From Psychrobacter sp. I-STPA10 (lineage in GTDB: Bacteria > Pseudomonadota > Gammaproteobacteria > Pseudomonadales > Moraxellaceae), in contig NZ_VFYU01000001.1 of NCBI RefSeq assembly GCF_021012795.1, positions 62,001-126,000 on the forward strand: a stretch of DNA of 64,000 nt. The letters run 5' to 3'. The position numbers and the translations under genes were made by a program. Every line of letters starts with the position of its first letter. The stretch's first letter is position 1. The notes beneath the pieces were generated by a model. The model was not told the DNA's origin and made no database searches. It saw only the letters and a list, made by a program, of their open reading frames with translations. Of the stretch, positions 18,188 through 28,400 are shown in pieces.

Positions 18188-19123
18188 ATGTTGTATTTAA
18201 TCATTGCTGTACTGTGTAGTGTTTTGGTGTCTGTATTACTAAAAGTTTTGCGCCAACGTCATATTGATATTCGTCAAACCATTGTCGCAGGCTATCCAGT
18301 GGCATTTTTATTAACTGGACTTTTACTAAAACCTGATACTTCTGCCATCTCAGAGTTGGGTAGCGCATGGGGCATTATTTTGGCATTGGGGATTTTGTTG
18401 CCATTGGTGTTTGTTATTTTAGGACGCGCCATTGCAGCCGTTGGGATTATTGCTACTGATGCTGCCCAGCGGCTATCGTTGATTATTCCTATTGTGGCAG
18501 CATTTATACTCTTTGGAGAAGTATTAACAACCCAAAGAGTCGTTGGTATCGCACTGGGATTTTTAGCATTAGCTGCGTTAATATACCGTCCTCAGCAGGT
18601 GGCAGGCCAGACTAACGGTGGGGCAGCAGGTGCAGATATAGATAAGCAAGCACACGCTGATACCTCTGTTCACAATCATCACACAGCTACTCACACAAAG
18701 ACATTGATACCTAGCGCAGTATGGTTATTAGGTGTATGGCTTGGCTATGGCGTGATTGATATTTTATTCAAACAAGTCGCTAAGCAAGGGGCAGCCTTTC
18801 CATTGACATTATTTATCAGCTTTGGTTTGGCAGGGTTATTATTACTCATTTATTTACTCATGCAGCGTGTCCGTTGGCAACGTCCAGCATTATTGGCAGG
18901 ATTGCTATTAGGCGTGCTTAATATGGGTAATATTTATGCCTATATTAAAGCACACCAAAGCCTAGCAGGCTCGCCCAGCATCGTCTTTACAGGTATGAAT
19001 GTGGGCGTCATTGCTTTGGCTACCTTGGTTGGTGTGGTCGTGTTTAAAGAGTCTTTGAACAAAGTTAATATGATGGGCTTAGCTCTGGCAATGGCTTGTG
19101 TGTTGGTTCTATTTTTGGGTTGA
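18188..19123 (+). CDS. DMT-superfamily (EamA-like) permease
   Basis: 311-residue membrane protein with about ten hydrophobic segments in two similar halves, separated by a His/Thr/Gly-rich cytoplasmic loop (about residues 140-175). The second half ends in GVVVFKESLNKVNMMGLALAMACVLVLFLG, typical of the EamA drug/metabolite transporter superfamily. The start at ATG 18188 begins directly with a first helix (MLYLIIAVLCSVLVSVLLK). The substrate cannot be predicted. It stands alone. Confidence 0.85.
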   Translation: MLYLIIAVLCSVLVSVLLKVLRQRHIDIRQTIVAGYPVAFLLTGLLLKPDTSAISELGSAWGIILALGILLPLVFVILGRAIAAVGIIATDAAQRLSLIIPIVAAFILFGEVLTTQRVVGIALGFLALAALIYRPQQVAGQTNGGAAGADIDKQAHADTSVHNHHTATHTKTLIPSAVWLLGVWLGYGVIDILFKQVAKQGAAFPLTLFISFGLAGLLLLIYLLMQRVRWQRPALLAGLLLGVLNMGNIYAYIKAHQSLAGSPSIVFTGMNVGVIALATLVGVVVFKESLNKVNMMGLALAMACVLVLFLG

Positions 19124-19365
19124 GGAGTGAGTAGCAGCTGTGATTGGAGATTAGTTTTAGATAGGGATTATGATATATAGATGTTAGTTAACATAGCTGA
19201 TATCAAATGCCTGTGTAATAAGGGCTTGCACGTTTAATGTAACAATTTGATGCTGCTAACTGTCATAAAATTCTGCTACCATATTAAGTAATTTATTGTC
19301 GTTAATTAAATTGTAGTTAGTTAAAGCAGTTGTTAATTTAAAATTATTATTGGAGTATAAAATTT

Positions 19366-20268
19366 ATGAGCCATAGCACAAGCTATCAGCAACAACTAGA
19401 AAGAATTAAAAATGACACAGGTTTTATCGCTGCCCTTGACCAAAGTGGCGGCAGCACGCCAAAAGCCCTACGTATGTATGGGGTTGAAGAAAGCGAATAT
19501 AACAATGATGATGAAATGTTTGCCCAAGTGCATGAGATGCGTCGTCGTATCATGACTTGTGACTGCTTTGATAGTGGGCGTGTACTGGGTGCGATTTTGT
19601 TTGAAGACACCATGGACAGACAAGTTAATGATAAACCAACCGCAAACTATCTATGGGAAGATAAAAACATTGTACCATTTTTAAAAGTCGATAAAGGCTT
19701 GGCTGAGCAGATGGACGGTGTACAGGTAATGAAGCCGATTCCAACCCTAGATTCACTACTCGATAAAGCCAAAAACTATCCCATCTTTGGTACCAAAATG
19801 CGCTCAGTGATTCATACAGCCAGTGCCAGTGGTATTGAAAAAGTAGTACAACAGCAGTTTGATGTTGCCAAACAAATCCTTGCTAAAGGATTGATGCCCA
19901 TTGTTGAGCCAGAAGTAACCATCAATACCGCTGATAAAGCAGAAAGTGAGGCTTTGCTAAAAGCTGAGATATTGCGTAACCTTGAGCGTCTGGATGATGG
20001 TCAGCAAATCATGCTTAAATTAACCCTTCCAGAAGAAGCAGGATTTTATCAAGACTTAATCAATCATCCTAAGGTGCTAAAAGTAGTGGCATTATCAGGT
20101 GGTTATAGCCGTGAAGAAGCGTGCGATAAACTTGCCCAAAACGCAGGCATGATTGCCAGTTTCTCACGTGCATTTACCGAAGGCTTGAGCAAGTCACAAA
20201 GTGATGAGCAATTTTCTAGCACCATTGATGCGTCTATTGACAAGATTTATAGTGCGTCAAAAGTCTAA
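19366..20268 (+). CDS. Class I fructose-bisphosphate aldolase
   Basis: 300-residue Schiff-base aldolase. The N-terminal TGFIAALDQSGGSTPKALRMYG block, the downstream GAILFEDTMDR and the central GTKMRSVIH plus IVEPEV motifs, with Lys and Glu residues of the active site, are typical of the bacterial class I enzyme. It catalyses reversible cleavage of fructose-1,6-bisphosphate to dihydroxyacetone phosphate and glyceraldehyde-3-phosphate in glycolysis and gluconeogenesis. No class II aldolase is visible in the window. GGAG precedes the ATG. A membrane protein gene follows after 13 bases and may be co-transcribed. Confidence 0.94.
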   Translation: MSHSTSYQQQLERIKNDTGFIAALDQSGGSTPKALRMYGVEESEYNNDDEMFAQVHEMRRRIMTCDCFDSGRVLGAILFEDTMDRQVNDKPTANYLWEDKNIVPFLKVDKGLAEQMDGVQVMKPIPTLDSLLDKAKNYPIFGTKMRSVIHTASASGIEKVVQQQFDVAKQILAKGLMPIVEPEVTINTADKAESEALLKAEILRNLERLDDGQQIMLKLTLPEEAGFYQDLINHPKVLKVVALSGGYSREEACDKLAQNAGMIASFSRAFTEGLSKSQSDEQFSSTIDASIDKIYSASKV

Positions 20269-20281
20269 TGTCAAAAACCTA

Positions 20282-21469
20282 ATGAGTAGCTACTTTAAAG
20301 GTTTAACTACTCATCTTTATACTCTATTGGCATCAGTTAGCTTATGTTTGCTACTGATGCCTTTTTGTTATGCCAATATGGCATCGGGTATCTTAGAGGG
20401 TACATCCGCAGGGTCAGCCTATGCCAGCCGTGATATAGATATCTTATCTGAGACCATTGATATAACCATTGAGCCTGATTTTTCGCAGGCAGAATATCAG
20501 GTTACTTATCAGATATATTCACCAAAGTCAGGCACACAAATCCCGTTAATCTTTGAGGTGCTAGACAAAAATACAGCGTTTAGTATTCAGATTGATGGTC
20601 AGTCTGTACCAGTACAGACCCTTGATTCTGATGATACTCGCATAGACCCAGAGACTTTTTACTATCCAGCAGAGTTTATAGAAACAATAAACAATGCGTA
20701 TAATGATTCAGTTAACAATGCACTTAATAATAAGCCTGAGTTTTCTTTTCGGGGTGATGCAAAGTACTTTGAAGTGGATTTGCCGCAAGGTGAGCATACC
20801 ATCACTGCCCATTATCACGCCTATCCAACGGAAAATTTAAATGATTGGACAATCCGTTATTATTATCAATATTCACTAAAACCTGCGCAGGCATGGAAAA
20901 GTTTTGATGATTTGACAGTCAATCTAAAGTTTAAAGGCGAAGGGACGGCTTTAAATGCAGACAATGTGCAAGTTAAAAGTAATCTAATAAATACAGATGT
21001 AGAGTCACCGACCACTTTTACCCCACCCATAAAACCACATTACCAATGGCATTTTAACCACATTCCTACGGATGCCATCGAAATATCCTATCAAGTGATG
21101 CCAAGCCCGATGGTGCAGTGGTTAATTGACTTAGATGAACATCCATGGCGAAACTTTGTACTATCAATCATATTTTTTGGGTCGATTCATTATTATCTGA
21201 TGTATCTTAGCCGTAAACACAATTGTAAAAAAGGATTATGCAGAGCAAATGTAGTGATATGGCTGGGCATTATTTTTGTGCCTTTGTTTGTGTTATCAGT
21301 GTTTATTTGGAAAGTTGAACTGATAGATTGGCTTTTACAGGAGCATGCCAGTCGTTTTCATGGTTATATCCTGCTGATTATTGTTTTTGGCTATCCTTTA
21401 CTAATGCCTTGTTATTTAGTGGCGACGTTGGTGGTAAATTCTTATTTAAAAAGGCGATTTGTGGCTTAG
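20282..21469 (+). CDS. Exported or membrane protein with C-terminal helices, function unknown
   Basis: 395-residue protein. The frame extends back into the aldolase gene, but the ATG at 20282 gives a clear signal peptide (HLYTLLASVSLCLLLMPFCYA). The soluble part (about residues 30-270) is beta-rich and periplasmic. Three C-terminal hydrophobic helices follow (FVLSIIFFGSIHYYLMYL, VVIWLGIIFVPLFVLSVF, HGYILLIIVFGYPLLMPCYLVATLVV) and a basic end. I do not recognise a family. It starts 13 bases after the aldolase stop with no clear Shine-Dalgarno and is convergent with the VWA gene, 42 bases away. Confidence 0.75.
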   Translation: MSSYFKGLTTHLYTLLASVSLCLLLMPFCYANMASGILEGTSAGSAYASRDIDILSETIDITIEPDFSQAEYQVTYQIYSPKSGTQIPLIFEVLDKNTAFSIQIDGQSVPVQTLDSDDTRIDPETFYYPAEFIETINNAYNDSVNNALNNKPEFSFRGDAKYFEVDLPQGEHTITAHYHAYPTENLNDWTIRYYYQYSLKPAQAWKSFDDLTVNLKFKGEGTALNADNVQVKSNLINTDVESPTTFTPPIKPHYQWHFNHIPTDAIEISYQVMPSPMVQWLIDLDEHPWRNFVLSIIFFGSIHYYLMYLSRKHNCKKGLCRANVVIWLGIIFVPLFVLSVFIWKVELIDWLLQEHASRFHGYILLIIVFGYPLLMPCYLVATLVVNSYLKRRFVA

Positions 21470-21511
21470 TATAAAAGTTAAGGATGATGATAAGATACTG
21501 ATTTTATTGTT

Positions 21512-23170
21512 TTACAAAACCACCACCTCATCACTAAAATTATCAGCGACCCGTCCACCTGCGCACAGTACCGAATACACCATCACATTCAAACGCAATT
21601 TGTCAGCATTAAACTTCTGCGTAAATGCTTCAGATAACGCACAATCCCCATCAGAAATCATCAAAATATCCGCCTTATGATATTCTTTTTGCCCCTCAAT
21701 GATTTTTATGCCCTCTGCTAATGGCGATTCAAAATCTGTACCTCCACCAAAGCCTTGATTTAAAAACGCTAACAGCCCAGCCAAATCCTGTGCATCGGTC
21801 ATCACAAGCTGGCGAATCTCCCCAGATGCCCCAAATAGCAACACATACAACGAGCGTTTTTCTGCCTTTAAAATATTGGCAATGGCAAATAGTAATGCCT
21901 TCGCTTTTAGCAGTGGCTTACCTTGCATACTGGCGGAAGTATCCAAACACGCCACCACAGGACCAGTGCGTTTTTGTACTGCCTCACTGACCTGCTCATG
22001 ATGCAAACTTGTACCTGCCAACTCATAACACAATAGATTTTTCTCAAACAAACGAGCATAAAACAGCGTCTCTAGCGTCTCATCATCAAGATTAATCAGC
22101 TCAGAGGGCAACACTCGGGCGATATCATCGCTTAAATGCGTACCATGCACTTCACTTTTGCTGGCTTGTGGAACTTTTTGCTGTTTTTTACGCTCTTCAG
22201 ATATATAGCTACGTCCCATTTTACGAGCAAGCTCTTTAATCGTGGCATTATTTTGCAACTGCTGAGCCAATGCACTAAAGTCGGTGTGACAGTCTTGAAG
22301 CTCTTTTAGTTGGTTATAAGAAAACTGTGCTTGTGGACAAAGTTGCAAAAATTGCTTGGTTTTATCATACATATCCGCCACATCTTGCAAGGTCTGCTCA
22401 AACCGCCCAAGATATGCACGCACGGTTTCGGGAATATCCTCATCGGTGATTTCGGCTTGATAATCGGTAGTTTGCTGTTGTTCCGCTTTGAGGTACTCAA
22501 TAAACTCAGGGGTTAATGGCTGATTTTTAAAAAAGTCTTCATTGGCTTGCCAGTCGGGTTCTGGCTCATTGTCTGCTTGGTTATCCCAGTCCCAAAGTAG
22601 CCATTTAGTTGCCCCAAGTTTTGTATATGCCTGAGATTTTAATAGATTTAGAGTCAGCTCCCATGTGGTTTCTGGTAATAAAGTACCTACCCAAGAAAGT
22701 TTATTTGGTAGATTAGTACTTCTAATACAACTAGAACAAAAATGATGACAGTTTTTTATCACCAAGCCATAAAAATGACGCTCACCAACCCGAGAAGATG
22801 ACTCATCGGCAACGGCAAAATCCCCCACCGCTCCCAAGCCATTACAAGAGACATAAATCTTACGACCCATAATACTTTTACTGGTAAAATCGCTAGGGTC
22901 GCTGATTTGCACGCTACTATCAGCAATGCCATCAACGACAATATTGGAAATCTGCCCGCCATTATCATCACTGATATAAATCCCTGAATGTTCCACAGCA
23001 AACCAAAGGTCACTATAGACAACACTGCCTTCTATTGGCACAACCTTGTCACGAAAATGGCTATCAATAAAATATTTAATCGGCTTTAGCCCAATTTTTA
23101 TACCGATATGGGCAAGCGTTGCTATTGGTGAAAAAAGGGCTTTTCCTGCGTTTAATAGGCTAGATAACAT
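21512..23170 (-). CDS. VWA-domain protein, partner of the adjacent MoxR-type ATPase
   Basis: 552-residue cytoplasmic protein. The C-terminal VWA domain (about residues 395-552) has an intact MIDAS: DTSAS, then GGGTDFES and ISDGD. The middle is helical (ETVRAYLGRFEQTLQDVADMYDKTKQFL). The N-terminal about 170 residues form a separate region I do not recognise, with a Cys-rich stretch (VIKNCHHFCSSCIRS). The arrangement ATPase then VWA partner resembles RavA-ViaA of E. coli, in which the VWA protein regulates the ATPase. It starts 12 bases after the ATPase gene, with GAGG upstream, so it is surely co-transcribed. No signal peptide is present. Confidence 0.85.
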   Translation of the reverse strand: MLSSLLNAGKALFSPIATLAHIGIKIGLKPIKYFIDSHFRDKVVPIEGSVVYSDLWFAVEHSGIYISDDNGGQISNIVVDGIADSSVQISDPSDFTSKSIMGRKIYVSCNGLGAVGDFAVADESSSRVGERHFYGLVIKNCHHFCSSCIRSTNLPNKLSWVGTLLPETTWELTLNLLKSQAYTKLGATKWLLWDWDNQADNEPEPDWQANEDFFKNQPLTPEFIEYLKAEQQQTTDYQAEITDEDIPETVRAYLGRFEQTLQDVADMYDKTKQFLQLCPQAQFSYNQLKELQDCHTDFSALAQQLQNNATIKELARKMGRSYISEERKKQQKVPQASKSEVHGTHLSDDIARVLPSELINLDDETLETLFYARLFEKNLLCYELAGTSLHHEQVSEAVQKRTGPVVACLDTSASMQGKPLLKAKALLFAIANILKAEKRSLYVLLFGASGEIRQLVMTDAQDLAGLLAFLNQGFGGGTDFESPLAEGIKIIEGQKEYHKADILMISDGDCALSEAFTQKFNADKLRLNVMVYSVLCAGGRVADNFSDEVVVL

Positions 23171-23182
23171 AATCCGCCTCTT

Positions 23183-25285
23183 TTATAGCCAGATATTATG
23201 TTTAAGTTGATGGGCTAGTAATGACTCTTGATTGTCTGCCAGTTTAATCTCTATTTTTTTATTACAAAAGTTATCAGGCATGGGGCGTAAAATAGGAATA
23301 TTTTCTTTATCGTCCCATTGCCAAACAGTATCAAAATCCCAGTCTAACCTATTTTCTAAATAATATTGAGTAAATTGGGCTTGGGAAATACGTGTACCGT
23401 CTTTATACCCACTAAAGCTAGCATTATAATCTAAAATGATATTATTAGTTAAAGTGGCATTTTCAATTTTGTAAGCAATATTGGCACAATGACGTTGATT
23501 AACTTTTATGTTTCCTAAAGCACAATTTTTAATTATACTATTATCACAATTATATATTAGTGATGAAAAAGTATTAAAATACTCCATAGTTAAGTCGCCT
23601 TTTATAAAGACCCTTTCTATTATACTATTGTCTAATAATTGACTAGCAATACCACCATAATATTTATCAGAGTGTAAATTATTTGATTGAATGTCAATAA
23701 AACAATCTAAAATATGAGAGTTTTTAACTATATCTAAAATAAAAAAAGTAAAGGATTGGCAATATTGCAGGGTACTGTTAGTAACATTTTGAGCAAATAT
23801 AAAATCATGACTATGGCAATATTTTATATCGCTATTATTTATATTTTCGATAAAAAAACTTCCATAATAACTTTTAAATACATTACAATTAAAAATAATA
23901 GTATTATTACACTCTTTTATAAGTTTAAAGTATGATATCTTGAGATTTTTAATAGTTGTATTATGAGTACTGTTGAATAAAAAGTATCGTTCTTCTTGTT
24001 TTTTTCCAGCTCGTGATTCCATCACAGATATGGTTGGTCTATTTTGATAAGTAATACAGAAGTCCCCTCCATCATAATGTCCAACAAAGTCAATTGCGTG
24101 CCATGTGGTCAATTTACTACAATCAATATCGGTAGTTTGTTTAAAATAATAACCTTGCTTGCCTATTTTTTCCTCAGTCAATCGGCATAAATGCAGGACA
24201 TTTTCTATTAAAAATGGGTCGTTTTCTGTACCACTGCCTTTTAATCCTTTAATTACGCTTCCTTCTGGGGCTGGGGTGTTTTTTGTAGGATTTGTTTTTT
24301 TAGGTGGCATTTTTTTAGTTTTAGAATTATTGTTATTTTTACCATCAAGAGTAATGGCTTTATCAAACTGCTGTAATACTGCTTTGACTAACTCCATCAC
24401 TTTTTCAGCGTTATTGGCATTATTCCATAAGGCATCTTTTAATAACAACACATCAGAAAAATCCACCTTATCTCGCCCATTGGTTACCGCCGATATTCGT
24501 AGTATATGTAACAGCTTAATAAAACGGCGGTCGGATAGATATTCATCACTATCTTCTTTAAAGGTGTCTTTATGCTTTGCCCATATCTGCTCAATCGCTT
24601 GGCGTAGCTCATCAGGGAATTGCACGCTTTGGGCTTGTTGGCGGAGTTTGATTAGCTCATCTGTGGTGAGTTTGTCCGCCTTTGCAATCTCTGCCTTTGG
24701 TGGTAAATCAAATAGCTGATTTAAGTTGCTACTATCGACATAACCGACATATTTTCGCAATAAAAAGCGGTCATATAATGCCGATAATTCGCTTTGCTCA
24801 TTAGGCAGTTCATTGGACGCACCAATTAGTGTTTGCAACTGAACGTTTTCGACCTGCGTGCCATTATGAAAACGGCGTTCATTTAATATTGTCAATAAAG
24901 TATTTAAAATGGATGAGCTTGCCTTAAATATCTCGTCCAAAAATCCAACTTGTGCGGTGGGTAGATAGCCTGCGGTCTTGCGGTGGAAGTTGTCTTTTTT
25001 AAGCTCAGTTAGCGATAGTGAGCCAAAGATTTCCTCTGGGGTAGAAAACTTAGTCAGTAGATATTCAAAAAATAGATGGCTATTAGGTGTGGTATCTTCT
25101 ATCAGTGCCTCAGAAATACGCCGAGCCAACAGGCTTTTTGCTGTCCCCGGTGGTCCGATAAGTAGTAGGTTTTCGCCTGCAATTAAGGTGAGTAGGGCAG
25201 TTTTGATAACGTCTTCACGTTGTACCAAGCCTTGTGATAGTTGCTCGATTAAGTTATTTAGTTTATGTTGCATGATTTTTTGCAT
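23183..25285 (-). CDS. MoxR/RavA-type AAA+ ATPase fused to a C-terminal beta-helix domain
   Basis: 700 residues from the ATG at 25285. The N-terminal AAA+ part shows Walker A IGPPGTAKSLL (about residues 44-51), Walker B-type GFLDEIF and GASNELP, closest to the RavA subgroup of MoxR. A low-complexity Lys/Asn/Pro linker (about residues 310-340) leads into repetitive Asn/Ile/Cys-rich sequence, e.g. NTTIKNLKIS and NSDIKYCHSH. This looks like a right-handed beta-helix, not the RavA LARA domain. G+C falls sharply across this join (32/60 in the row at 25141, 9/60 in the row at 23521). GGA lies about 6 bases before the chosen ATG; two neighbouring Met codons are possible. It is the first gene of a pair with the VWA gene. 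Function unknown. Confidence 0.85.
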   Translation of the reverse strand: MQKIMQHKLNNLIEQLSQGLVQREDVIKTALLTLIAGENLLLIGPPGTAKSLLARRISEALIEDTTPNSHLFFEYLLTKFSTPEEIFGSLSLTELKKDNFHRKTAGYLPTAQVGFLDEIFKASSSILNTLLTILNERRFHNGTQVENVQLQTLIGASNELPNEQSELSALYDRFLLRKYVGYVDSSNLNQLFDLPPKAEIAKADKLTTDELIKLRQQAQSVQFPDELRQAIEQIWAKHKDTFKEDSDEYLSDRRFIKLLHILRISAVTNGRDKVDFSDVLLLKDALWNNANNAEKVMELVKAVLQQFDKAITLDGKNNNNSKTKKMPPKKTNPTKNTPAPEGSVIKGLKGSGTENDPFLIENVLHLCRLTEEKIGKQGYYFKQTTDIDCSKLTTWHAIDFVGHYDGGDFCITYQNRPTISVMESRAGKKQEERYFLFNSTHNTTIKNLKISYFKLIKECNNTIIFNCNVFKSYYGSFFIENINNSDIKYCHSHDFIFAQNVTNSTLQYCQSFTFFILDIVKNSHILDCFIDIQSNNLHSDKYYGGIASQLLDNSIIERVFIKGDLTMEYFNTFSSLIYNCDNSIIKNCALGNIKVNQRHCANIAYKIENATLTNNIILDYNASFSGYKDGTRISQAQFTQYYLENRLDWDFDTVWQWDDKENIPILRPMPDNFCNKKIEIKLADNQESLLAHQLKHNIWL

Positions 25286-25397
25286 AGCCATTCCATTTAT
25301 CTTAATAATAGTCGTTGATTTATTATGACAAGAGAAGGTATATACGCAAGCAGTTTTTAATATCAGATAAATTGATGCGTCAAATTGTGACGCAATA

Positions 25398-25437
25398 TAA
25401 AAAACGCACACCCAATCCTGAGTGTGCGTTTTTGGTT
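25398..25437 (-). terminator. Terminator downstream of the autotransporter (copy 1)
   Basis: The stem AAAACGCACAC with GTGTGCGTTTT and a 10-base loop is flanked by A and T runs, so it can work in both directions. It stops transcription of the autotransporter on the minus strand. The 40 bases are identical to 29412-29451. Confidence 0.85.
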
Positions 25438-25478
25438 GTTAGTTAATATTATTTGGATTCAGTTATAAAGTCAGAGTA

Positions 25479-28400
25479 TTAAAACGTCGTTTGTAATACG
25501 ATGGCTGCCCCTTGATCTTTATAGTTATCACGCCATTCGCCGCGATAATTTATGCCAATCTTGCTATTAGCAGTTGGCGTATAGCTTAGGCCTATACCTG
25601 CAATACCAATTTCACGCCCCACTTCTTGTCCGATGGTAGTAAATGAAGCATTGGGCATGCTGGTAAAGCTTGCACTAACATCTGAATGTTTATCGCCATT
25701 TTCGAGGGCAGCAGCGAGCTGACCAGTCAATGCAAGTTGTGGTGTGATGGGCTGAGCCACCTTAATACCTGCTGTCCAGCGCATAGACTCATAAGTGTTT
25801 TCATCCACATTAAGATTATATACACCAGCGCCTGTTTCTTTATAGGCATCACTGGTCGCTTTAGCATAGCTGACATTAGCAAATGGTGTGACGTTCTGCT
25901 GTGTACTACCAATACGATGATCCACACCAAAGCCTGCTTGTAGTGTATCCACTGAATAATCAGCATGGGCAATGGCTTTAGAAAGTACCGCTAGATGACG
26001 CTCACCATTGACATCACTTTTGCCTGCACCAGCATGGAAGTTTACTTGTGTTGAGTCATTGGCTGCATAGTTACCATATCCCAATACTTGCCAGTTTTTG
26101 GCAGTGAACTTATGCTCAAGTTGATAGCCTTGTGTATCCGCATCATTTTGTACATAAGATAGTGCCACACCAAGATTTAAGTCAGATGTTACAGGTGTAT
26201 CTATTCCTACGACAGCACCATAACTCTTCGCATCATAACCAGTCACACTATTTTCTGCGTCATGGCTGGTATCATTACCAATAACTTTTGCCCACACGTT
26301 ATGTGCAGTGGTGGCTTTGTCATGATTGGCTATCGTGTCACTAACCACATGGTTGCTATCTGTGATGATACGGTTGGTCGCACCCATAAATAGTGGTTGT
26401 AGTTGGTTGGCGACCTCAGCGACTTGTGATTCGCTAAAGTTTAGGGTGTCAATGATAAGCTGGTCAGCCAGTTTATTATTACCTGTTGTAACGCGATCGT
26501 GAACCACTTCATCTAATACAGCGGCGATACCATAAGCTGAGGTGTTGCCTTGTTTGTTGACAGCTTGCACAAAATTGGTGTTTTTAGGATCAGTCGGCTT
26601 CGGATCAGTGGGCTTAGGATCAGTGGGCTTAGGATCAGTGGGCTTAGGATCAGTGGGCTTAGGATCAGTAGGCTTCGGATCAGTGGGCTTAGGATCAGTG
26701 GGTTTCGGATCAGTGGGCTTCGGATCAGTGGGCTTAGGATCAGTGGGCTTCGGATCAGTGGGCTTCGGATCGGTTGGCTTCGGATCGGTCGGCTTAGGAT
26801 CAGTAGGCTTCGGATCAGTGGGCTTCGGATCAGTGGGCTTCGGATCAGTGGGCTTCGGATCAGTCGGTTTCGGATCAGTCGGTTTCGGATCAGTAGGCTT
26901 AGGATCAGTAGGCTTAGGATCAGTCGGTTTCGGATCAGTCGGCTTAGGATCAGTCGGCTTAGGATCAGTTGGTTTCGGATCAGTGGGCTTCGGATCAGTA
27001 GGCTTAGGATCAGTGGGCTTCGGATCAGTGGGCTTCGGATCAGTTGGTTTCGGATCGGTCGGCTTAGGATCGGTAGGCTTAGGATCAGTAGGCTTAGGAT
27101 CAGTAGGCTTAGGATCAGTGGGCTTCGGATCAGTTGGTTTAGGATCAGTGGGCTTCGGATCAGTTGGTTTAGTATTTGGATCAACCATCTTTAGATGCAC
27201 TGCATTGGCATCACTATAGTCAGCTTCAAAGTCTACAATTGGACTATTGTCTGCAACTTCTTTAAACTTACCTGTACGTTGGTCTGCTTTGACCACATTT
27301 TTCCATTCAGGGCTACCTTCCATTTTTTGTACTGCATCAGAGGCATTAACTTGTAACTTACCTTTTCTAATATCTGCGCTACCTTTAACAACAAGCTTGC
27401 CATAGTCATCTGCACTATTTAGTGCTACTGCTAAGACTTCACCATCTCGCATGGTATAGTCACCATCAAGACGTAGTGTACCTTGATTGATATGGGTTTC
27501 ACCTGTCCATTGTTTGACAGGGGTTGCCATGGCTAACAATCCAGTACCTGTTTTGATAAAGTTACCATTGCCTGTAATTTTGGCATTGTCATATACTCGG
27601 GCAGTATGTTGCTGAGTATTGATGGTTGCACCACCAGATTTTATGGTAATGGTATTGGTGTCAGTAAAGTTTCTAAAAATTTCTGGATTAGATTCTGTCA
27701 GTTCTAAAGTACCACCATCAAAATTGACCACTGACTTTTGTGAATTAGTTGCTCTTTCAATAATTCCAGTTTTTACTACCCCATTATTATTGATGTTTAA
27801 TGTACCACTGCCAAAAGCACCAACGATTGTTGTTGGTGTAGTGAAGGTTGCATTATTCACTGTTAGTGTACCAGTGGCATTGGCACTTTGAGTATTATAG
27901 CCACCGATTTGTGTTAGTCGGCTGGCTGTAATGTTAGCGTTATCAGTGATATTAACTGTACCATTGCCGTTGGTATTAGCAACAGCCAAATCCATTGTGG
28001 TGATTTGCGAGTTTTTGCCTTTAATATTAATAGTCGCTTGGCTTCCTGAGCCACCAGTACCAACGGTAATGAGATTTTCATTATTCCATTGACCACCACC
28101 AGATATATTTATAGTTCCTTGTGAACCATCTAATTGAGCAATATCCACATTATTACTGTTTAATTTACCATTATTGGTAATATTTAATGTGCCAACGCCT
28201 GATATACCAATAACAAGGTCATTATCAATAGTTAAAGTGGAATTAGCATCAGTAATAGTCACTGTCCCTTTGGCTTTTGATGAGTCAATACTACCATCTC
28301 CAACACCCATTCTATCTGCTGTCACTGTACCTGCTTTTGTGATATTAAGTGAGGCAGTGTCATTGGTACCTATATGAATGCTTTCATTAATTGCTAGTGT

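Noticed and set aside
26587..27171. Repeat tract as a CRISPR array
   Set aside because: Units are 15 bp, directly adjoining, with no unique spacers, and encode a repeated peptide inside a gene.
26542..27219. Long open frames of 214-225 codons on the opposite strand and a 223-codon frame in another frame over the repeat tract
   Set aside because: They arise from the 15-bp repeats (GFGSVGLGSV and similar patterns). The autotransporter on the minus strand has a signal peptide, passenger and barrel and is the real gene.
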